From positions 9,820,616 to 9,884,615 of the forward strand of contig HG738139.1 in assembly GCA_000499405.2 (NCBI GenBank): a stretch of DNA of 64,000 nt. The letters are read 5' to 3'. This document shows, one piece after another, positions 33,782-43,977 of the stretch. How positions within the stretch are numbered: the first letter of the stretch is position 1; every line of letters begins with the position of its first letter. Position numbers and translations under genes: made by a program. The notes below the pieces were generated by a model. The model made no database searches. It was given only the letters and a program-made list of their open reading frames with translations, and was not told the DNA's origin. Source of the DNA: Onchocerca volvulus. Lineage: Eukaryota; Nematoda; Chromadorea; Rhabditida; Onchocercidae.

Positions 33782-36700
33782 ATGGAATCCGGAAACGATG
33801 CAGAAATCTGGAAGAAAAGATTTGCTACTTTCTTGCCAGAGGTAAACTCTTTCATTGCAAGCTATTGATGTACTCTTATTTTTCACTTTTTTTCTTGGTT
33901 TAATTCAATTTATTTTAATCCTAAAAGATTCAAATTTAGCTGACATTATTGTCATAAAATTGCTGCTTGAGTCATCCCTCTGAGTAGGTCGGATGGCATT
34001 TTCCAGAAGTAAGGTTTCAAATATTCTCAGATTGACAATTCAAAGTTTTCTAAATCTGCCGCCTGAGCTACTTTATGTTCTTACAAGTTATTAATAAAAG
34101 AATGCAATCATTTATGGCATATAAAGCGGAACGGATATAATCAAGGAATCAAGTTACTTATTCTTAATTTAGAAGAAAACCAAAAAGTGAATTGGCAAGA
34201 GAATATTTGCAGGATTTGGCTTACGAACTAATGAAAATTCGAGCATTCTCTGTGGATGAAACAGGCAAGCGTATCATAGCCGAACCTTTAAATCATGCGC
34301 TTTCCGTAGGTGTTTGATTTTGATTTACTTTTAATTTTCAGTTTTAAGAAATTTTCTAAAGATTAACTAACTGCTTTGTGTCATTTTGCCGAAAAATGTT
34401 GATTTTTAGGGATTCGTGGACTTATTATCCAGCACAGAAAAAATTGGTCCGAAAAGACTGAAAGAGCTGGATTCTGGCTTCTTTCGACACAGAGATTTGT
34501 ATATCTTGGTTTTAAAGAAGGTCATCTCTAAGATATCTGTAAGTTTATGATTACTTTTTATTATTTCGAAGTTAATTTCTTTTGCGATCTTCATTTTTCA
34601 GGATTTACATGAAGAAGTGCAGTTCTGGAATATCTATCTTTTTTTGCGATTTCTTCCCCTTCCATCTAAAAAACTACATACTGCCTTTTACGAAACAAAA
34701 GGTAATCAAGTTAATCTTTCTTAAAATCATTCTTGGTTTTTTTTAAGTTTAGAGGTTTTTATTTTCACGTTGTCTATTTTAAAAAGTGTAATAGAACTTT
34801 ATTCATTTCATAAAACCTCTGACTTTCAGCCAATGTCATAAGCCGGCACTGGAAAATCGGAAAAGCGAAACGATATTATCAAGAAGCTTGGCTACTGTTA
34901 GTGAAACATGAGGTAGACGAAGCAGCTTTTATAGATAATATTTTATCTATCTATTTTGTCCATCTAGAACTTTTACTTTCAAGTTAACGATTTCAAAGAA
35001 AAAAAATAACTTTTAGCATTCCATAAATTACGTTAGACGATTAATTGAATTCTTAAAAACTTGAGGATTGGGACTGATACTCAAAAACTCAGCAGATAAA
35101 TAAGGAATTTGAAGTAAATAAACTAATTGTTGATTTTACATGATAGATTTGGTTTTTTAAGCTTCCCAAACCGTTGTTGAAAAAAATGGTACCATATTTG
35201 AGCGAGCATGTGATCGATTCATTCAGAGAGCCCTTTCTTATTGGTGATTTCTTATTTCGCATTTTCAAAATGGGCGAACTCTTTGCAATACTTTCTTTAG
35301 CTGGCATTTTCAAATTGGTTGTGAAATATAACTTGTATGTTCTAAAATTCATTTTTGTTCTGTTTATTTTTGTGAATTTAATTTCCTATAAAATCTTTCA
35401 GATAGTTCAATTATTTTTGGCAATTTATTATCAAGTACAAGATATATTATTAGAGCGAAATTCAAGATTTTTCTTCCCTATAACAATGTTCAACAGAGAC
35501 ATGAAATTTATATTAGTCGTGAATTTTGTCAAATGAAAATTTTAATTTATATTTTTACTCAAATCTCAATAATTTCCAGCGAATTTCCAAACTTCTATCA
35601 GTGCGCTTACGAGTTAATAACACCATCCGTGTGTTATTTGAGTTATCGAGAAAAATTTTTTACGCTTCTGGATACTTTTCTTTCATCATCGTAAGTTACT
35701 TCATTTATTTTGAAAGTCGATGAATTCCATAGTCATTTTTTTTTCAAGACAATTACTTATTTTGTAATCATTCCTGTTATCTGTCTCGTTATTATTTTTG
35801 TGATATTGTCATTTCCATCAGTAGGAAATTTTTTTTTTTTGCTATGCGAATTTCCAGACATCTTCCGATATACATTGTCGCTGCATTTGTGAAACGTTTT
35901 TCTCGGTTGACTCTTTTAGCACCTGTTTCATGTCAGGAACCTTTATTTGCTTTAATAGCAAATTTAATAACACGACATAAAGATGTAGATTTTCTGATGC
36001 ACAGGGATAATCCAGGTATTTAATGTTTTATGCTTTAATTTTATTACTTCTCATGCGCATAAACAGAACTTTCATCATTTCTAAGCAGACATATTTTTCA
36101 TAATTCTAGGGATTTTTTGGATGCCTAGAATTTTCCAGATTTTCGATTTTCACATTCACAAATTTATTTTTTATAGAAACGTTTTCTGATGATCCTTATG
36201 ACGAAAAACAAATGGATCTTCAAAAGTGTGGAGCTATGGAAAGTTCACTATGGGAAATCAAGGCTTGCTACATTTTAATACTAATTTTTTATTTAGATAT
36301 CAAAAAATTATGTAGAAATGATATTAATAAAACAATTTTTTTTGATTTTCTAATTTTCGACCATTAAATTTTGTTTATTATTTCATTTTTTTTATAGGTA
36401 TTGCAGCGACATTGGTTTATAGATGTAGCGAAAAGAGCAAATTTCGTTGACAAAGGAATACAGAGGATGGAATCATTTGTACGCTGGAAGAATGATGATC
36501 AGTATTTTTCGAAATTATTGTCCAGAAAATTTGGAAGTGATCTCTTGAAATACAAAGAGGAAGAAAAATTCCGAAGAAACCAGGTTTGTTTTGTCTTAAA
36601 AGGTTAATTTAAAAGAAGATATTTGTATTGTAAGCCACAGTTCAGGAGGAATTATCTACCTTTTCTTTATATTGTAAGTCGTGGATCCAGTTAAGTACAG

Positions 36701-36954
36701 CAAGTAAACAATTTTCGTTTTCAAATTGGTTGCAGTGTTGCTGTGAAATTGATAACTTTTGCACCAATGATATTAAAATTCAGGAACATGAATCTTCGGA
36801 TGACGACACTCAGGAAGATAATGGCCACCCAATTAAAAAACGATCGAAATTGCTTAGGAATATGAAAGATTGTGATTATGTGATTGCATTTAACGACAAA
36901 GAACCTTCAATTCCTTTTTTTAATGATGAATTCAGGATACAGAATTGTATTTAA
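33782..36954 (+). CDS. NOC4L: Nucleolar complex protein 4 (NOC4L)
   Basis: Ribosome-biogenesis factor; with NOP14 it takes part in 40S assembly in yeast and animals. Exons: 33782-33841, 34173-34305, 34410-34538, 34602-34701, 34830-34912, 35162-35334, 35580-35690, 35858-36015, 36177-36262, 36398-36583 and 36736-36954. The CBF/NOC4 domain is clear: HWKIGKAKRYYQEAWLLLVK, LPKPLLKKMVPYLSEHVI, EFPNFYQCAYELITPSV, HLPIYIVAAFVKRFSRLTLL, DPYDEKQMDLQKCGAMESSL and VLQRHWFIDVAKRA. All are collinear with human NOC4L. The first exon from ATG 33782 is phase 0 and does not join exon 2 in frame; ATG 33798 gives phase 2 and does, so the true start may be 33798 or a small exon is missing. The intron after 36262 begins with GC, not GT. 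The C-terminus is acidic (SSDDDTQED) then basic, and ends differently from human. AATAAA at 37151-37156. Confidence 0.94.
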
Positions 36955-37510
36955 TTCCTTATGTTGTGGGTCGTCCGTTATCCGAGGAGTTCAGTATCGT
37001 CTGAAAAATGGTGTTTATCTTCATTTCATATTTCATTGCCTTTCTGTAAGTTCAAGATCATTAGGTATTTTTTATTGGTAAATTCCTGTTATCACCAATC
37101 AAATATTCTGGCTATTTTCTTTGTTATTATTGTTGTTGATTTATTTATTCAATAAATTTTACTGTTCCTTTTTTTGTCACTTTTTGCTTTTCATTTATAA
37201 GAAAATGATGGATATCGAAGTTTTAAACTATGAATTATTTTTCTTTGTCAGTTTATTTTGCGTTTGATGCAACAATGTTCCGTAAAAATTCGTAGACGGT
37301 TTTTCTGAAAATGGAAAATTAGAATAGATTTTCTATTAGTATTGAAATGTAAAGGTTGGATCTATGGTTTGTTATATCATTGGTATCAGACTTTCGATTT
37401 GAATTGATGAAGTGAGTCAGGTTCCGAATTTTTTGTTACCTTCAGCTATGATTGCAGTTTTATTTCAGGTAAAATTGGTTCAAGAAAAAAATTATAGTTC
37501 CAATTATTTT
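36955..37510. other. Short intergenic NOC4L-uL4m
   Basis: Contains the NOC4L polyadenylation signal (37151-37156) and, at its end, an acceptor (TTTATTTCAG ending at 37469) 41 bases before the uL4m start. Both genes are on the plus strand with about 300 bp between signal and acceptor, so an operon-like pair resolved by trans-splicing is possible but not shown. Confidence 0.5.
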
Positions 37511-38956
37511 ATGCCAACGGCTCAGTTGACTCGGATTCTATCCTTTTTTGGAAGAAATCCGTTGCGGCACAGTACGCTCTGTTTTTGCCAGAATGTTTCG
37601 GAAATCCCAATAACTTCGGAAGAATTAGCATTATGGAAGATCGAAAGAACCAATCCCTTCATCGAAATTCCTCAAGCATGGGTCACAACACTAGCAAAAA
37701 AAAAAGTCTGATTTAAAACTTTTTTTTTAGTTTCGAGAAATCAGTGGTAACTGATTTGTCCTGAAATTTATTTTGAATGAATTTAAATGAATTATCTTTA
37801 AACTAAGAATATAATATCTATTGGATATGATTTATTTAATTTTTCAGACCATTATAATTTATAGGAATCTCGAGTAGATTTAATCAGTTTACATCCAAAT
37901 ATTTTTCGAACTATGCCAAGGATTGATTTGCTACATCGTAATATCACTTGGCAAGAGAATTATCGAAATTTAGCAATCACGAAGCAACTATCCAAAAAAG
38001 AAATGCCCGGTGGTGGACATAAACCATGGCCGCAGAAGAAAACTGGTCGACATCATGCCGGTTCAATTAGATCTCCCCATTTTCGTTTGGGCGGGTGTGT
38101 TCTTGACAGTATATTTAAATAAAAGTCTTCAATCTATAAATTTATAGATTTTAAAACATATGTATTTTTTTTGTATTTAGTTACTAACATCTTCAATATC
38201 TTTTTCCTTTCTTTTCTCTTAAAGTATTGTTTTTAGTTTTGCAAACGGAATACGTGGACCTAAGACATGGTTTTATATTCTGCCAGATGCGATTAGGTTG
38301 GAAGGCTTATGTGTAGCAGTGACCATTAAACATGCGCAGAATGACTTGGTGATTGTTGATGATTTCGCTAGCTTGCCAAGTGACGATGCACAATTCATGC
38401 ATGACCTCGCGGACTGCAGAAATTGGGGTTATTCAGTATTATTTGTCAACGACAGTTCCGAAGTAAACAGATTGACTCTACTTTTTTCTTTTTTTAATTT
38501 CTTTAGTTAACATATTATTCCATTCTAATAATTCTCGTCCTACATCCATATGTGCAGTACTAATCGTCACATAATTCAAAAATTGTTCATTAAGCGAAAG
38601 AAAAATTGAAATATAGACTTATTAAACTAATCACTTTTATAAAATAGCATTCTGTTATCTCTTTACTGTGCTCATTTGTTCTTGATATTCAGGTACCTGA
38701 GAAACTGGCAAAGGCATGCGACGAAATACCAACATTTAATGTTATGCCAGTCTATGGAGTAAACTGCTTTAGTTTAGTTAAGCACGACACTGTAGTATTT
38801 TCCCTAGCAGCTCTCCAATTATTCCAAACTCGTATACTTCTCCACAAAAATCGAGCACAGACATTGCAAAGAAAATACCGTTATGCTGATTACAAAAAAA
38901 TTATTTTAAACGAAGCGGAAAAAGAAGCGAATCCGATTCATGTACCATTTATTTGA
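37511..38956 (+). CDS. mrpl-4: Mitochondrial ribosomal protein uL4m (MRPL4)
   Basis: Large-subunit mitoribosomal protein lining the exit tunnel. Four exons in consistent phase: 37511-37705, 37865-38094, 38237-38462 and 38693-38956; 304 aa (human 311). The start at 37511 opens a plausible mitochondrial presequence (MPTAQLTRILSFFGRNPLR). The L4 core follows: VDLISLHPNIFRTMPRIDLL, HRNITWQENYRNLA, then the conserved basic tunnel loop MPGGGHKPWPQKKTGRHHAG and SIRSPHFRLGG-FANGIRGPK. The C-terminal half has the Rossmann-like part (LCVAVTIKHAQNDLVIVDDF, WGYSVLFVND). An upstream in-frame ATG at 37447 lies before the likely spliced-leader acceptor at 37469 and was not chosen. Polyadenylation signal AATAAA at 39044-39049. 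Confidence 0.95.
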
Positions 38957-40344
38957 CAAATTTTAAAATTCTCACCTTTTACTCTATTTTTTTGGATCCT
39001 GTTCTAAAAATTTATTGAGTTGTAATTGAAAATTTTATTGTTCAATAAAAAACTAGTGACACATATCATATGGTATTTAAATCCACAAATCTCCATTAAA
39101 AAAATTTTTTTGGCCTGTCGTTTCCTATCACTTCTTCGTATGGAAAGAAATATCAGAACATTTTTGATTTTATACCAAATTAAAAAAGAACGGCAACTTT
39201 GGTTGTAACCAAAGCTGCCGTTTCCCAATATATGATCTCTCAACATTCAATAAACAAACTATTACATGATATTTTAGATAAAAACACACGCTGAAGAAGG
39301 AAGAATTTCTTCAAAAAAATTCCATAGACCATTTTATAGTACAGAGGATTTTCATAGACAAATTAATCCGTTTAGTATCATGATGCCACAGAGGAAATTT
39401 CTCAAAATGCGCATTTCTATTTTATTAAATCAGAAGAAACGAATGAAGGCAGTTTTGGAGACAATAAATTCTAACTACGAAACGTATACATATAAGTTTT
39501 CACAAAAATAATTGCTTCGTGAATCGATTGATATGGATATGATCCTTAGTATAAAGTAATAGAACGACGGTTTGATTTGTCCATTTCAAAGCTATATTTA
39601 CAACTATAAGTAAACAATACTAATATGCGAATTAAATATAATTAGTATACGAAAATGTAACTACTATTGAATGAAAGAACAATATCAAATATCACAATGA
39701 TTATAATCAGACTCCCGAAAAATTTCGAAATCAGTGACGAATTATTGAAAGAAAGGCACCTTTAAGACAAATCTCCTTAACTGATTATTGTCCATCATAT
39801 AGTTATTCTTTTTTGACGTAGCAGTAAAAATCCATTTTCAGAAAATTAAGACTGCCATATTTCATATCACCATATTTTCACTTCTCGCCTTCCAAAAGTT
39901 GGCTACGCTGTTAAAATTTTACTGTAGCGTGATTTTTAAAAGGTAAAAGAATAGTACTCAGTCATTCTTTAATAGTTACAGTTAATGGTGACGATAGTTC
40001 GAGCACGTGCTTTCAATTGCTTAAATGTATCTTGCCTTCAATTCAGCTGGAAGAATCCGCGAAAAATTTTGAGGTGAAGGAAGGAATAACGTTCAAAGAG
40101 TAGCAAGTTTTCTATAAAAAATTGGAAACTTGCTATCTTGAATCAGGAAAAAAAATTCTCTATTCCGTTTCCGATTTTGACAGAATGAAAATATGGTAGG
40201 GATATGAATGAGTCTTAGTTTTCTGAAAATGCATTAGTACTGCTATGTCAAAAAAGAATAACTACATGATAATTAGACAGTAGTCAATTAAGAAGGTTTA
40301 ATATGTCTTAAATATGTCTTCTTTTCAATAACTGTATGACCATT
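38957..40344. other. Convergent intergenic uL4m / TBP
   Basis: 3' flanks of two converging genes. Holds the uL4m polyadenylation signal. AT-rich, with no exon supported on either strand; short open frames at 39004-39246 lie on both strands and look random. Confidence 0.55.
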
Positions 40345-42338
40345 TCATTTTTTAAAACCCTTCAAAATTGGATAAATTTGATTGAATGCATCGTCAATAT
40401 CTTTTTTATATTTAGCACCTGTTATAACAACCTGAAAGAAATACGAAATTTCATAACTTTACCAAGTCTATGAAAATTGCAAATTTGATATCTTAACTTA
40501 TATATCGAAATGCAAAATGAGGTCTTACAGAAAAAAACATCAAAAAACTTAAGAATTAAATTACATTGTGTGACTCTGAGGTCCTGAGTTCTTAGATTTT
40601 TAGTGGAATCTATAAACTTTTTTCTTTTGGTTTACATTTTCGGCAAATAAGTATCTTTCTAAACAAAGCACTTTTAAACTTACTTTCCCACTAACAAAGA
40701 TAAGTAATACTACTCGTGGTTTCACCATCCGATAAATCAGTCCAGGAAAGAGCTCCGGCTCATATGTAGAGAATTGAGTGTGCGTTAGACACAAGCCTTC
40801 CAACTGTATCGGAAAACGCACATCACATGAACCAACCATATTTTGAACCTGAAGCAAATGCCAAAACAACTAATATTTTCTATTTTCTTCTATAGGTAAA
40901 ATTAGAAAATCAGGTAGTGTTTAATTCCACAATTTAGAAAATCAGGTAGTGTTTAATTCCACAATGGTTTGGATCTGAAAATACTTCGCATAATTATCTG
41001 CTTTACCCAAACTTTGCTTCACGTTTAATTTATCATAGTTAACTAACTTTGAATTCAGTAAACTTTGCGTTGAAACCCAGTTTCTGTACTATTCTGGCGT
41101 ATTTTCGTGCAGCAAGTCTAAAAATTCAAATACAAAATTATCTCGCTGAATAGTACTATATGGAAGGATTATTGCTTCAATTCAACAGGAAAAACTGATG
41201 ATTTACACTGTTATAATAAGACAAAGTATTATTTTCAAACCTATTTGATTATACCACAAACCTGCTTGATTCCTCAGATTTTGCTCCTGTACAAACCATT
41301 TTTCCCGATGAAAATATCAAAGCAGTAGTGCGGGGCTCACGAATACGCATTATAACAGCAGCAAAACGCTTTGGATTATATTCTGCATTTCTAGCGTGAA
41401 GTGCTATTTTTTTCAAATCCAGTGGTACACCTGTCATTAATGATTATGAAACTATGAATATCTTCGAGATTTTGAAAAAATCTTCATTCTCTGGACTCTC
41501 ACCTAAATTAACAGTGGATACAATATTCTGAAGAGCTGGCGATGGAACATCAATCAGCTGTGATCCAGGTGTTTGTGGTGGATTTGTTGAAACCATCGGA
41601 ATATTTGATGCTGGTTGTTGGAAATGATCCCCAGCAAGAGGTGTCATCGGTACTGCAAGATTTCCTGGACCTACCGAAGCCGGATTCATATCCTGAAATA
41701 TGGCAAGTAATAAAAACTTTCTTAATTTCGATATAAATGACTTTCATTTTTTTTTCGCCTCTCTAAACAATCACCTGGAAAACTGATCCAGGATTTCCAC
41801 CAACATTTATAACACTAGAAGGTCCACCTCGTTCACCGCTGTAGCTCAACAATGAACCTGGACCACCTTGGCTATTTAATACTGATCCTGAAATAATGAG
41901 ATATATTTGCAAAAATAATAATATACAAATTTTGCCATCAACGATAACTTCAGAAAATAGATTTGAAAATTTCAGCAATGATAGAGAAATTTACTTTTGT
42001 GTAATATTGTATATGTTACTACCTGGTCCACCATGCTGCCCCAATATGCTGCTGCCAAGCACAGAGCTTGGACCAGCGTTTGCAAGTATTGAACTAGGTC
42101 CAGCACAGCCAACATTATTTAGATTAGATGTTGGTCCACTAACGCTTCCCATCACCATTGATCCTGGTCCAAGACTTAGCGATGGACCGCCGAGAATACT
42201 AGCTGGGCCTAGGACAGAACTAGGCCCTGATCCAGTGAGTATTGATGCTGGACCAACAGTATGACCACTACTGGGTGTTTGTCCACCAAGAGATGTTATC
42301 ACTGATGTTGACTGTGATGGGCTTCCAAAATGATCCAT
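40345..42338 (-). CDS. tbp-1: TATA-binding protein (TBP)
   Basis: General transcription factor that nucleates the pre-initiation complex as part of TFIID. Seven exons in consistent phase: 42023-42338, 41775-41887, 41503-41692, 41262-41430, 41048-41117, 40684-40848 and 40345-40431; 369 aa. The C-terminal saddle is unmistakable: [75 protein letters not shown]; then the second repeat [54 protein letters not shown], ending YPILKGFKK. The N-terminal about 170 residues are a Gly/Pro/Ser low-complexity region of [12 protein letters not shown]-type units instead of poly-Gln. An acceptor (ATTTTTTAG) ends at 42379, 40 bases before the ATG, fitting a trans-spliced 5' end. It is divergent from TTC27. Confidence 0.97.
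40902..40965. repeat. Perfect 32-bp tandem duplication in TBP intron
   Basis: Two adjacent identical 32-base copies, 40902-40933 and 40934-40965, in the intron between the TBP exons ending at 41048 and starting at 40848 (transcript sense). Identity suggests a very recent duplication or an assembly artefact. Confidence 0.93.
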
Positions 42339-42379
42339 TAATTATTGATTGATTCTTTTGTTCAGGCTTATTAAAGACC

Positions 42380-43219
42380 TAAAAAATTATAACATCTTGC
42401 TTCTTTGTCATCATATATCTCCACTTTCCTAAAATTGATTTTCATATAAATTACAATATCAAATAGATAAAAAATTGTGGAAAAGTAAAACAGACTAAAA
42501 AATTCATGCATACGCACGCAAAGCGACCTTTATGCACAAATGATAAGAAATAATATACATGCACACTCATACTGGAAAAACAGGAAAGATATGATCAATA
42601 TAAACATGAAGTGACAAAGGTCAATAAGTTCATAGTTTGAAATTGACCAATAAGTCAGTAAACATGTTTATGTCAAAATAATAAACAAAAGGATAAACAT
42701 GTTTTCCGCCAAAACGGTAAGCATGTTCACCACTAAAAGTGTTTACTAACAAAGAATAAACATATTTCCCACCAAAACGATAGGTTTGCTGGTCCATTTG
42801 AAATCACACGCTTCTTGATCTTTACACTTTTTGTTTATATTAATTATATCTTTCGGATTTTTCCGACATATATATATACACGAATGCAAGTTGGAATAAA
42901 AACTTTCCGAATACAAATGATGAAATGAGGCATTTTGTGAATTGGTAAGGTGACGCACGGTAAAAGCAAAGCAAATTCTTAATGAAATCTGCCAATTTTT
43001 TCTAGACATTAATAAACTTATTATTTCACTGGATATTAAAACTAAATTACAAACAATTTACTGGGAAAAAAATAGTGAAATATTAATATTTAGATACTTC
43101 TGATAATCGAAAATATTAGATATCATCATGACGAGTTCTAAACAAATGTAATGAACTATTACAGAGGTTTGCTTTTTAACGATAATTTATAAGTTTTAAA
43201 ATTGCTGGCAAATTAAGCG
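42380..43219. promoter_or_regulatory. 5' flank of TBP, divergent toward TTC27
   Basis: AT-rich, with no exon. Contains near-repeats of a CATGTTT motif (around 42663, 42697, 42721 and 42768) within AC/TA-rich sequence at about 42600-42790. The TBP promoter should lie here. Confidence 0.35.
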
Positions 43220-43224
43220 GACAT

Positions 43225-43866
43225 TTTTTCTTTTTTGAAGTAGATTTTGATGATGGAATGCATTCTGCTGTTAAAGCTACTGATTTTTGCTCAAGAAAAA
43301 CCAAAACCCATTCTCAATCATCTAAAAAAAAAGAACTGGGTTTGGTAAAATTATCTATCACTTATGAATTGGAATTTGTGGTTAAAGACGAGAAAAAAAT
43401 TTGAAATAAGCCAAGGAATATCTACAGATTACAATATTGATTTTGATAAAGATATTAGCGAAACAAGAACCACAATCCAACCAATAAATACGCCACTGCT
43501 AGAAGTTTTTAGCCAGAAAAGAATCTGCATTTACTGGTAGGCATAAAATGGATGGCCTTAGTGATGAGCTTAAAAAAAAGTTGTTGAGAAAAGTTCACAA
43601 AGAGGAAAATCTGCCACTGACCATAAAAAATAATAAACATATGATTCAAACTGAAATGTCGAAGACAATGGGGTCAGAGGTTAGACAAAGCGGATTTACT
43701 AAAAGCTCTTTATTTTCTCGAAATATTGGAATCCAAACCACTGAGCCCCACTGTCTTCAATCATTAGGAATGACATTTAACCCCACCGAATTCCAAAGAA
43801 ATTATCTGGCAAATTGTCTCGAAACCTTTTCCTTACAGTATTTCCGTTTCGAGATCAGGACGTATT
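43225..43866 (+). pseudogene. Decayed coding relic, part 1
   Basis: Coding-like sequence with frame breaks. One frame reads VDFDDGMHSAVKATDFCSRK until a stop at about 43403; another picks up with SQGISTDYNIDFDKDISETR and ends at a stop near 43537; a third, open from 43548 to 43866, starts MDGLSDELKKKLLRKVHKEE and includes FSRNIGIQTTEP. Each block looks like real protein (mixed charged and polar residues, not AT-noise), but no donor/acceptor set links them cleanly. I do not recognise the family. It could be a diverged multi-exon gene instead of a pseudogene. TTC27 starts about 110 bp downstream. Confidence 0.4.
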
Positions 43867-43977
43867 AAGCAGCTCGAAATTCTTTCACATATAAATTGCT
43901 GGAATGAGAAGTCGAGTGATAGAAATCTGGCTCAGGGAATCCACTTATGTCTAGGCTCGATCAGCTGCTTTTAAAAG

